Assembly: GCA_023268575.1 (NCBI GenBank)
Contig: JALRCL010000092.1
Location: 1-6,661, forward strand
Reading direction: 5' to 3'
Source: Patulibacter sp.
Lineage (GTDB): Bacteria; Actinomycetota; Thermoleophilia; Solirubrobacterales; Solirubrobacteraceae
DNA length: 6,661 nucleotides
Shown here: positions 1-5,636 of the stretch, piece by piece
How the letters are laid out: the number at the start of each line of letters is the position of its first letter
How positions within the stretch are numbered: position 1 is the first letter of the stretch
Notes under the pieces: model-generated
Database searches by the model: none
The model's input: the letters and a program-made list of their open reading frames with translations, nothing else
What the model was told of the DNA's origin: nothing
Position numbers and translations under genes: made by a program

Positions 1-1326
1 GGCCTGCTCGTGCGCGTCGATCCGCTGCCACGCCGCCCAGTCGACGAGGTCGGGCTGGCGCTCGGCGAGGAGCTCGCCGAGGTCGGCAGCGTCCTCGGAC
101 GGCGTGGGGAGGGCCCCCGCGGCCACGTCCTCGAGCAGCGCGTCGACCGTGCCCTGGGCGCACTTCTTGTTCGTGCCGATGATCCCCGAGGGGCCGCGTT
201 TGATCCAGCCGGCGGTGTAGACGCCGGGGACCTGCTCGTCGGTGTTCTCGTCGATCACGCGGCCCGCGACGTTGCGGATCGTCGCGCGCTGGTCGTCGAA
301 GGGGACGTCGGCGAGCTTCGTGCCGCGGTAGCCGATCGAGCGCAGGACGAGGCCGCACTCGATGACCTCCGTCTCCTCGGTCGGGCGGGCGGAGAGCCAG
401 CCGTCGTCGTCGGCGACGAGCTCGTTCTTCACGAGCTCGATCCCCTCGACCTTGTCCTCGCCGAGGATCCGGACGGGGGAGGCGAGGAACCGCAGGACGA
501 TCCGGCGCTTCTTGCCGTCCGGCGTGCGCGTCGAGTACTCCGTGGCGATCTCGACGTTGCGCTTCTCGCGCACGTCGGCGCCGTCGCGCTCGAGCCACGC
601 CGCCGAGTGCTCGTCGAGGGCGACCTCGGCGGGGTCCACGACGATGTCGCAGTCGGCCATCTCGCCGAGCTCGCGCAGCTCGGGGTTCGTGAAGGCCGCC
701 TGCGCCAGACCGCGCCGGCCGACCATGACGATCTCCTCGATCCCGGACTCCGCCAGCGCGGCGATCGCGTGGTCGGCGGTGTCGGTCTCGCGCAGCTCGT
801 CGGCGGAGAGCCCGAGCATCCGGGCGACGTCGACGGCGACGTTGCCGTTGCCGATGACGACGGCGCGCTTCGCCGAGAGGTCGAACTCGGCGTCGCGGTG
901 GTCGGGGTGGCCGTTGTACCAGGCGACGAACTCGGTGGCGGCGTGCGAACCGGGGAGGTCCTCGCCGGGGATCCCGAGACGCCGGTCGTGCGAGGCGCCC
1001 GTCGTGTAGATCACCGCGTGGTGGCGCTCGAGCAGCTCGGCGTGCGAGACGTCCTTGCCGACCTCGACGTTGCCGAAGAAGCGGAAGCCGGGCTTCGCGG
1101 CCGTCTTCTCGTAGATCCGGGTGACGGACTTGATCTTCGGGTGGTCGGGCGCGACGCCGAAGCGCACGAGCCCGAACGGGACCGGCAGGCGGTCCAGCAG
1201 CGTGATCTCGACCTCGACGTCCTTGGCGGCCAGGAGCTGGCCGGCGGCGTAGAAGCCGGCCGGGCCGGCGCCGACGATGGCGACCTTCAAGGGGCTGGCG
1301 GTTCCGGGCTGGTCGGACACGGGCAT
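1..1326 (-). CDS. fprA: NADPH-ferredoxin reductase, FprA / adrenodoxin reductase type (C-terminus cut by window edge)
   Basis: This is a cytoplasmic FAD flavoprotein expected to pass electrons from NADPH to ferredoxin, which in turn supplies P450s or other ferredoxin-dependent enzymes. The reverse strand reads without a stop from an ATG at 1326-1324 to base 1, giving 442 residues. The FAD Rossmann motif is VGAGPAG (residues 18-24), and the family block PVPFGLVRFGVAPDHPKIKS is at about 48-67. A second nucleotide-binding motif, VVIGNGNVAVDVAR, lies at about 156-169, followed by the NADP-type VGRRG near 202-206. The C-terminal FAD block AGWIKRGPSGIIGTNKK is at about 372-388. Mycobacterial FprA is about 456 aa, so probably only 10-20 residues and the stop are missing. 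No Shine-Dalgarno precedes the ATG. A GTG two codons further in (1320-1318) is an alternative start, and the message may be leaderless or weakly translated. It does not appear to share a transcript with the kinase gene, since a 386-bp hairpin-rich gap separates them. The family call is secure; the electron partner is not visible. Confidence 0.93.
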   Translation of the reverse strand, partial: MPVSDQPGTASPLKVAIVGAGPAGFYAAGQLLAAKDVEVEITLLDRLPVPFGLVRFGVAPDHPKIKSVTRIYEKTAAKPGFRFFGNVEVGKDVSHAELLERHHAVIYTTGASHDRRLGIPGEDLPGSHAATEFVAWYNGHPDHRDAEFDLSAKRAVVIGNGNVAVDVARMLGLSADELRETDTADHAIAALAESGIEEIVMVGRRGLAQAAFTNPELRELGEMADCDIVVDPAEVALDEHSAAWLERDGADVREKRNVEIATEYSTRTPDGKKRRIVLRFLASPVRILGEDKVEGIELVKNELVADDDGWLSARPTEETEVIECGLVLRSIGYRGTKLADVPFDDQRATIRNVAGRVIDENTDEQVPGVYTAGWIKRGPSGIIGTNKKCAQGTVDALLEDVAAGALPTPSEDAADLGELLAERQPDLVDWAAWQRIDAHEQA

Positions 1327-1428
1327 CTCGGGTGTCGGGTGCAGGTCGGCGACCACGAAGGTCGCGGGGGCGCCGCGGACGCCGCATGGCGCCGGACGGG
1401 ATTCCCCACCGGCATCGTACGGATTCGG

Positions 1429-1451
1429 GTGTCTGGACGCTGTGTCCGGAC
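1429..1451. repeat. Tandem 10-bp motif upstream of fprA (possible regulator site)
   Basis: GTGTCTGGAC at 1429-1438 recurs as GTGTCCGGAC at 1442-1451, with 9 of 10 bases identical and a 3-nt spacer (13-bp period). The second copy contains the perfect 8-bp palindrome GTCCGGAC (1444-1451). A related odd-centred palindrome, CGGAC-G-GTCCG, lies at 1504-1514. All are upstream of the leftward fprA start, at about 100-190 bp, a plausible position for a transcription-factor site. In DNA this GC-rich such repeats can arise by chance, so this is a candidate only. Confidence 0.35.
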
Positions 1452-1603
1452 GATATGACTTCCCGCCGTTCGGGCGGGGCACGGGCCCGGGGCCTCCGCC
1501 GTTCGGACGGTCCGGATCGGCGTTTCGGCCGATGCGCTCCCCGTGGGCCCTCGAGCGCCGTCGCCCCTCGGCGGGGGTCGGTCGCCCCGCGCCGGGGGTC
1601 CGG

Positions 1604-1634
1604 TCCCGGGGCGGGCGGCACCCGCGCCCCGGGG
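1604..1634 (-). terminator. Candidate hairpin terminator downstream of the kinase gene
   Basis: The arm CCCGGGGCGGG (1605-1615) pairs with CCCGCGCCCCGGG (1621-1633) around a CGGCA loop, giving 11 G-C pairs interrupted only by a 2-nt bulge at 1624-1625. It lies about 80-110 nt past the kinase stop codon on that gene's transcript. No T-run follows on the minus strand, so it is not a classical intrinsic terminator. T-poor hairpins are common candidate terminators in high-GC actinobacteria. The gap has other hairpins, so the exact stop point is uncertain. Confidence 0.4.
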
Positions 1635-1648
1635 CTCGCCGGAGTCGC

Positions 1649-1663
1649 GCTGCGCGGCGCAGC
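1649..1663 (-). terminator. Second, smaller hairpin just past the kinase stop
   Basis: GCTGCG (1649-1654) and CGCAGC (1658-1663) are perfectly complementary around a 3-nt loop, 50-64 nt downstream of the kinase stop on the minus strand. It could act together with the larger hairpin at 1604-1634 as a terminator or as a 3'-end stabilising structure. There is no T-run. A 6-bp stem in sequence of this composition is weak evidence on its own. Confidence 0.25.
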
Positions 1664-1712
1664 CCCGTCGGGCGCCTCCGGGAGCACCCGGCTGGGGCCT
1701 CGCGCGGCCGAG

Positions 1713-2639
1713 CTAGCGCGTCGGGGTGGCGGCGGCGAACACGTCGGCCGCCGCGAGGTCGAAGGCGCCGTGGTCGCTGCCCAGGCCGCCCGCCACGAGG
1801 GCTGCGCAGGCGCTGCCGAGGATCGCGCTGTCCCGCGGGTCGCGCCCGAGCGCCAGCCCCCGGAGGTAGCCGGCGGAGAACGCGTCGCCGCACCCCGAGG
1901 TGTCCACGACGTCGATCGCGAAGGCCGGCACCTCGACGACCTCCTCGGCGGTGACCACCAGGGCGCCGTCCGCGCCGCGCGTGACGGCGACGGTGCCCGC
2001 ACCGCGCGCCACGAGCGCCCGGCAGCCGGCGACGAGGTCCTCTTCCCCGGTGAAGCCGCGGACCTGCGCGTCGTTGGGCAGCAGGTGGTCGATGCCCGGC
2101 AGCGCGGCGGCGATCCACTCCAGGAGCCCGGGGTCGCCGTCGGCCAGGACGTCGGCCGAGGTCGTCGCGCCGGCCTCCCGGGCGAGCGTCAGCAGCTCGA
2201 GGGCGAGCTCGCCGCCGAGGAACTCGGGTCCGCCGAGGTGCAGGTGCGTGCTCTCGCCGATCGCGGCGCGCACGTCGTCGCCGGGCACCCAGCCGCCGTT
2301 GGCCCCGATGACGTGCAGCGCGGGGCGATCGCCGTTGGGCCGGATCGGCAGGACGCTCGCCGACGTCTGGACGTCGTCCCGCCGCGCGACGAGGTCCGGC
2401 CGCACGCCGAAGCCGCGCAGGAGCGCGAGGAGCAGGTCGCCGAGCGGGTCGCCGCCCACGGCGCCGGCGGTCCGCACGTCCGCGCCGAGCTTCGCGAGCG
2501 TGATCGCCGTCCCGGCCGCGGTCCCGGCGGGGACGGCGCGGATCTCCTCCAGGAGCTGCGAGCCCTGGCCGTCGGGGATCCCCTCGACGGGGCGGGCGAG
2601 GACGTCCAGGACGTGGACGCCGACGCAGAGGGCGCGCAC
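1713..2639 (-). CDS. PfkB-family (ribokinase-like) sugar kinase
   Basis: This 308-residue cytoplasmic enzyme should use ATP to phosphorylate a sugar or a similar small alcohol. The PfkB C-terminal signature is clear: DTSGCGDAFSAGYL at 246-259, with GCGD forming the anion hole and Asp252 as the expected catalytic base. Other family marks are an early Asp12 (substrate-binding position), the LLPNDAQVRGFTG block at 187-199 and VTRGADGALV at 219-228. The usual N-terminal GG-x-aaN-x-A motif appears as PAGTAAGTA (37-45), with Gly where Asn is common, which may reflect an unusual substrate. The start is GTG (2639-2637), chosen because GGAGG lies 8 nt upstream and the upstream aldolase gene ends 3 nt before it. 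The pair is almost certainly co-transcribed and translationally coupled. Coupling to a FucA-type aldolase suggests a ketose (1-phosphate-forming) substrate, but PfkB sequences alone do not reveal the substrate, and a nucleoside-kinase role cannot be excluded. Confidence 0.9.
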   Translation of the reverse strand: MRALCVGVHVLDVLARPVEGIPDGQGSQLLEEIRAVPAGTAAGTAITLAKLGADVRTAGAVGGDPLGDLLLALLRGFGVRPDLVARRDDVQTSASVLPIRPNGDRPALHVIGANGGWVPGDDVRAAIGESTHLHLGGPEFLGGELALELLTLAREAGATTSADVLADGDPGLLEWIAAALPGIDHLLPNDAQVRGFTGEEDLVAGCRALVARGAGTVAVTRGADGALVVTAEEVVEVPAFAIDVVDTSGCGDAFSAGYLRGLALGRDPRDSAILGSACAALVAGGLGSDHGAFDLAAADVFAAATPTR

Positions 2640-2642
2640 CGC

Positions 2643-3314
2643 TCAGGCCTCCGACCGGTCGTGGGACGCGGCGTGGGTGGTGCCGTAGCTCCGGGCGACG
2701 GCTGCGTCGATCACCGCCTGGACCTGGCCGGCGTCCAGGACTCGGACGGCGCCGGCCGCGCGGGCGCGCAGGAACACGTCGCAGCACCACTCCAGCAGCT
2801 CGGTCTGGTCGATCGCGCCGGCGAGGTCGCCGCCGATGACCGTCGCGCCGTGGCTGGCCATCAGCGCGGCCTGGCGGCCGTCGCGCAGCGCCTTCCCGAC
2901 GAGCTCGGCGAGCTCGGGCGTCCCGAACGGCGCGAACCGCGCGATCCGCACGGCACCGCCGAGCCGCAGCAGCTCGTAGTGCACGAGCGGCAGCTCGTCG
3001 AGCTCCAGGCACGACACGGCGGTCGCCGCGGGCGGGTGGCTGTGGACGACCGCGCCGGCGCCGTGGTCGCGGTAGGCGACGAGGTGGAGGTCGAGCTCCG
3101 ACGTCGCGCGCAGCGGGCCCCAGCGGTGCTCGCCGTCGAGGCCGATCACGGCGACGTCGTCGGCCCGCAGCGATCCGAGTCGCGCTCCGGTCGGCGTCAC
3201 GACGACGTCGTCACCGACCCGGAGGCTGAGGTTGCCGCTCGTGCCGCGGACGAGTCCGGACGCGGCGAGCTCCCGTGCCGCCTCGGCGATCTGCTCCCGT
3301 TCTTCGGCGTGCAT
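2643..3314 (-). CDS. Class II (zinc) aldolase, FucA / fuculose-phosphate aldolase-like
   Basis: This 223-residue cytoplasmic enzyme of the class II aldolase/adducin family should split a ketose 1-phosphate into DHAP and an aldehyde. Phosphate-binding motifs are GTSGNLS (24-30) and TPTG (40-43). The catalytic acid/base position is Glu73 in TSELDLH. Zinc ligands are His91 and His93 in HSHPP and His155 in ASHGATVIG. Tyr113 and Tyr210 match the positions of Tyr113 and Tyr209 in E. coli FucA, whose key residues are Glu73, His92, His94 and His155 in a 215-residue chain. The related epimerase AraD has Asp at the Glu73 position, so Glu favours aldolase over epimerase. The ATG at 3314-3312 has AGGGA 10 nt upstream (3325-3329). 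It is the first gene of the operon with the PfkB kinase. The side chain of the sugar (fuculose, 5-deoxy or methylthio-ribulose, fructose-like) is not determined by the sequence, so I give no gene symbol. Confidence 0.9.
   Translation of the reverse strand: MHAEEREQIAEAARELAASGLVRGTSGNLSLRVGDDVVVTPTGARLGSLRADDVAVIGLDGEHRWGPLRATSELDLHLVAYRDHGAGAVVHSHPPAATAVSCLELDELPLVHYELLRLGGAVRIARFAPFGTPELAELVGKALRDGRQAALMASHGATVIGGDLAGAIDQTELLEWCCDVFLRARAAGAVRVLDAGQVQAVIDAAVARSYGTTHAASHDRSEA
2648..2652 (-). promoter_or_regulatory. Shine-Dalgarno of the kinase gene
   Basis: The minus strand reads GGAGG here, 8 nt before the GTG at 2639 and inside the last codons of the aldolase gene. It fixes the GTG as the kinase start and implies that translation of the two genes is coupled. 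Confidence 0.75.
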
Positions 3315-3370
3315 GACGGGAGTGTCCCTGACGGCGCGTCACGCGTGTCGATCGCTGTGCGAACTGGCGG

Positions 3371-3400
3371 TTGCGCCGTGGGGAACGTGCGGCGTATGCT
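3371..3400 (+). promoter_or_regulatory. Candidate sigma70-type promoter for the tetR operon
   Basis: TTGCGC (3371-3376; 3 of 6 to consensus) and TATGCT (3395-3400; 4 of 6) are separated by 18 bp. Transcription would begin near 3407, giving a leader of about 70 nt before tetR. The -10 touches the inverted repeat at 3400-3419, the geometry expected if a repressor blocks this promoter. Confidence 0.45.
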
Positions 3401-3419
3401 GAAAACGCTTCAGGTTTCA
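3400..3419. promoter_or_regulatory. Inverted repeat, candidate TetR operator
   Basis: TGAAAAC (3400-3406) and GGTTTCA (3413-3419) form an imperfect inverted repeat, with 6 of 7 pairs complementary around GCTTCA. A second TTCA (3409-3412) also pairs with the first TGAA to give a tighter 13-bp palindrome (3400-3412), so three half-site-like elements are packed together. The site overlaps the end of the -10 and the likely transcription start, 58 bp upstream of tetR. TetR-family genes commonly bind such sites upstream of their own gene. That this particular TetR binds here is inference. Confidence 0.5.
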
Positions 3420-3477
3420 CCTTCGTAACCGACGACCGTCCGGGTCGTGGGCCGCGGGGGTTCCGACGCGCCGCCGC

Positions 3478-4140
3478 ATGCCCTCGACCGATCAGCCGGA
3501 CCTCCTCGGCCTCCGCCGCACGCCGACGCAGCGCCGCAGCCTCGAGCGCCTGCACCGCGCCCTCGACGCGGCCGACCGGCTCGTCGCGGCCGAGGGGGTC
3601 GACGCCCTCACGACGACGTCGGTCGCGCGGGAAGCGGACATCTCCGTCGGATCCCTCTACCAGTACTTCCCCGACCGCGAGGCGATCATCACCGCCCTGG
3701 CGAGCCGCTACCTCGCCGGCTTCGACGAGCTCGTCGAGGAGGTCGTCGAAGCGGCCAGCCGCGAGATCTGGCCCGACCCGATCGGCGTCGTGCTCGGCGC
3801 GTTCGCCGAGCGCTGGCGGTCGGAGCCCGGCTACCGCGCGCTCTGGCTCGGCACCCAGCTGCCGCCCCGGCTCGTGGAGGCCGACCGCGACAACAACCGC
3901 CTGATCGCGGACGCGGCGCGGCGGATCCTCGTCGGCCAGGGCCACCTCCGCGACACCCCCGAGCTCGCCCGCCGCTGCTGGGTGGCGGTGCTCTGCTGCG
4001 ACGCGCTGCTGCGCGAGGCGTTCCGCGCCGACCCGGAGGGCGACCCCGAGTTGCTGGCCGAAGCCGGCGCCGTGCTCCGGAGCTACCTCCTCGACCCGGC
4101 GGACGTTCCCGCCGACCCCTCACCGAAGGATCCGCGATGA
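3478..4140 (+). CDS. TetR/AcrR-family transcriptional regulator
   Basis: This 220-residue cytoplasmic DNA-binding protein is expected to act as a dimeric, ligand-released repressor. The N-terminal helix-turn-helix is typical: ALDAADRLVAAEGVDALTTT (28-47), then SVAREADISVGSLYQYFPDR (48-67), where SVGSLYQYFPDR is the recognition-helix signature of the family. The remaining ~150 residues form the all-helical ligand and dimerisation domain, with Trp and Cys clusters (for example CWVAVLCCDALL) that would suit a hydrophobic pocket. No other in-frame start is available upstream or before the HTH, so the ATG at 3478 is used although no good Shine-Dalgarno precedes it (the nearest G-run, 3456-3460, is 17 nt away). 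The stop overlaps the next gene's start by 4 nt. It is the first gene of the operon and probably represses it. Given the downstream lipid-amide hydrolase homologue, a lipid or long-chain amine ligand is a reasonable guess. Confidence 0.92.
   Translation: MPSTDQPDLLGLRRTPTQRRSLERLHRALDAADRLVAAEGVDALTTTSVAREADISVGSLYQYFPDREAIITALASRYLAGFDELVEEVVEAASREIWPDPIGVVLGAFAERWRSEPGYRALWLGTQLPPRLVEADRDNNRLIADAARRILVGQGHLRDTPELARRCWVAVLCCDALLREAFRADPEGDPELLAEAGAVLRSYLLDPADVPADPSPKDPR
4126..4130 (+). promoter_or_regulatory. Shine-Dalgarno of the amine oxidase gene
   Basis: AAGGA lies 6 nt before the ATG at 4137. It supports that start, which also places a complete Tat signal at the protein's N-terminus. 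The much longer in-frame extension back to about 3447 would overlap all of tetR and give only low-complexity Arg/Pro sequence. Confidence 0.7.
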
Positions 4141-5636
4141 CCGATCACGCCCTCTCCCGTCGGCGCCTCCTCGGCGCGGGCGCCGCCGCCTCGACCGGGG
4201 CGCTCGCCGCCGCGGCGCTGCCCGACGTCGCGTCCGCGAAGGCGCGCCGCAAGCCGCGCAAGGCCAAGCCCCGCTCGGTCGACGTCGTCGTCGTCGGCGG
4301 CGGGCTCTCCGGCCTGACGGCGGCCCGGCGGGTCGCCGCGGCGGGACGGTCGGTCGTCGTGCTGGAGGCCCGGGACCGCGTCGGCGGGCGCACGCTGAAC
4401 CACGACGTGGCGCCGGGCCGGCCCGTCGAGGCCGGCGGCGAGTACGTCGGCCCGACGCAGAACCACGTCCTGAACGCCTGTCGCGAGATGCAGATCGGCG
4501 TCTACCAGGCGTACTTCAAGGGCGATTCGAGCTACGTCGCCGACGGGCAGGTCACCCGCTACCAGGGCGACATCCCGCCGGCGGCGCTCGACCTCGTCGG
4601 CCTGCAGGACCTCCTGTCGCAGGTCAACGGGATGGCGGACTCCTTCCGCGTCGGCGAGCCGTGGGGGCACCCGCAGGCCGCCGAGCTCGAGGGCCAGACC
4701 GTCGACAGCTGGCTGCGCTCCCGCGGGCTGCTCATGACCCCGCGGGTCCACGAGCTCGTGGAGTGCCTCATCGAGCCGAGCTTCGGTGCGTCGAACCGGG
4801 AGGTCTCGATGCTCCTCTTCGCGCGGTTCGTCAACGGCTCCGGCGACGAGCAGCACAAGGGCACCGTCGAGCGGATGCTCGGCGGCAAGGGCGGCGGACA
4901 GGACTCGCGGATCCTCGGCGGCAGCCAGCTCATCTCGCTCGCGATGGCCGACGCGCTCGGCGCCGCCCGCGTCCGCCTGAACGCGCCGGTCCGGCGCGTC
5001 ACGCAGGCCGGCGGGCGGCTCGAGGTCGTCTCGGACGCCGGGACCTGGAAGGCGCGCAAGGTCATCGTCGCCGTGCCGCCGCCGCTGGCCGCGGCGATCG
5101 ACTTCCAGCCCGTCCTGCCGGCCGAGCACCGGATGCTGCTGCAGCGCTCCCCGATGGGTGCGCTCATGAAGTGCGAGGCGGTCTACGACAAGCCCTTCTG
5201 GCGCGACCAGGGCCTCAACGGCTCGGCGGTCGTCGCCGGCGGCTATCCGATGAAGGTCATCTTCGACAACACGCCGCCCGAGGGCGGACCCGGCGTGCTG
5301 TTCGGCTTCTGCGGCGGCGACTCGTGGCGCCGCTTCAGTGGCCTGCCGGTCCGCGAGCGGCGCGAGCTCGTCCTGCGCCAGTTCGCCAAGCACGTCGGTC
5401 CGCAGGCGCTGCAGGCGAAGGACTACTTCGACATGGACTGGGGCCGCGAGCCGTGGTCGGCCGGTGGCCCCGTGGCGCTCCCCTCCGCGGGAACGCTCAC
5501 CGGCTTCGGCCGGTGGATCCGCCGCCCGCACGGCGACGTCCACTTCGCCGGCACGGAGACGGCCGACTACTGGGCCGGCTTCATGGACGGCGCGATCAGC
5601 GCCGGCAAGCGCGCCGCACGCGAGGTGCTCGCATGA
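4137..5636 (+). CDS. Tat-exported flavin amine oxidase (MAO-like, FAD-dependent)
   Basis: This 499-residue flavoenzyme should oxidise an amine with O2, yielding an imine/aldehyde and H2O2, outside the cytoplasm. The N-terminus has a twin-arginine signal: SRRRLLG (7-13), a hydrophobic stretch, and an ASA cleavage site after residue 34, followed by a Lys/Arg-rich linker (35-46). Tat export fits a protein that folds with FAD in the cytoplasm. The dinucleotide motif is VVVVGGGLSGL (50-60), with Glu77 in LEARDRVGGRT (76-86). Lys345 in GALMKCEAVYDKPFW matches the conserved MAO/PAO lysine near flavin N5. The C-terminal FAD block is HFAGTETADYWAGFMDGA (469-486). Compared with human MAO-B, the covalent-flavin Cys397 position is Gly444, the Tyr398 position is Pro445 and the Tyr435 position is Phe482. 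FAD is therefore probably non-covalent and the aromatic cage is altered, so a simple monoamine substrate is doubtful. It overlaps tetR and the ceramidase-like gene by 4 nt each. Other family members desaturate carotenoids or oxidise amino acids, so the substrate is open. Confidence 0.9.
   Translation: MTDHALSRRRLLGAGAAASTGALAAAALPDVASAKARRKPRKAKPRSVDVVVVGGGLSGLTAARRVAAAGRSVVVLEARDRVGGRTLNHDVAPGRPVEAGGEYVGPTQNHVLNACREMQIGVYQAYFKGDSSYVADGQVTRYQGDIPPAALDLVGLQDLLSQVNGMADSFRVGEPWGHPQAAELEGQTVDSWLRSRGLLMTPRVHELVECLIEPSFGASNREVSMLLFARFVNGSGDEQHKGTVERMLGGKGGGQDSRILGGSQLISLAMADALGAARVRLNAPVRRVTQAGGRLEVVSDAGTWKARKVIVAVPPPLAAAIDFQPVLPAEHRMLLQRSPMGALMKCEAVYDKPFWRDQGLNGSAVVAGGYPMKVIFDNTPPEGGPGVLFGFCGGDSWRRFSGLPVRERRELVLRQFAKHVGPQALQAKDYFDMDWGREPWSAGGPVALPSAGTLTGFGRWIRRPHGDVHFAGTETADYWAGFMDGAISAGKRAAREVLA

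Larger units (their letters stand above)
1327..1712. other. Non-coding gap between fprA and the kinase gene
   Basis: Both flanking genes run leftward, so this stretch must hold the 3' end of the kinase transcript and the promoter and leader of fprA. I find no convincing protein here: the open frames crossing it are continuations of frames antisense to the neighbouring genes and carry only low-complexity Arg/Pro/Gly sequence. The fprA-proximal part (about 1380-1515) holds GTCCGGAC-like motifs. The kinase-proximal part (about 1550-1710) is nearly pure G/C with several self-complementary segments. A TACGAT hexamer on the minus strand (about 1415-1420) resembles a -10 element, but I could not pair it with a good -35, so no promoter is called. 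Confidence 0.7.
3315..3477. promoter_or_regulatory. Divergent intergenic region between the aldolase operon and the tetR operon
   Basis: These 163 bp separate two gene sets that face away from each other and must contain both promoters. The centre (about 3395-3430) is clearly more A/T-rich than the rest of the window, as expected for promoter and operator DNA. A plus-strand promoter and an inverted repeat are listed separately. I could not place a convincing -35/-10 pair for the leftward aldolase operon. A regulator bound at the inverted repeat could reach both directions. Confidence 0.75.

Noticed and set aside
10..1458. Long plus-strand open frame opposite fprA
   Set aside because: Its translation is Arg/Asp/Gly/Val-rich low-complexity sequence antisense to fprA, which shows clear FAD and NADP motifs on the minus strand. 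Extreme third-position GC removes stop codons from the opposite strand.
1462..1478. CCCGCC/GGCGGG hairpin as terminator or fprA leader element
   Set aside because: The 6-bp stem with a 5-nt loop has no T-run on either strand, is far from the kinase stop (about 235 nt) and is of a kind expected by chance at this GC content.
3400..3413. CcpA-type cre box / LacI-family operator
   Set aside because: The first 11 bases look similar to a cre consensus, but the last three positions fail and symmetry about the central CG is only 3 of 6. CcpA-type control is also not expected in an actinobacterium.
1332..3428. 698-codon plus-strand open frame opposite the kinase and aldolase genes
   Set aside because: It crosses two recognised minus-strand genes and the hairpin-rich gap, has no recognisable domain, and has the repetitive composition of an antisense shadow.
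3447..4136. 230-codon upstream extension of the amine oxidase frame
   Set aside because: The extension overlaps the whole tetR gene and encodes Arg/Pro-rich filler. The ATG at 4137 has a Shine-Dalgarno and gives a proper Tat signal peptide.
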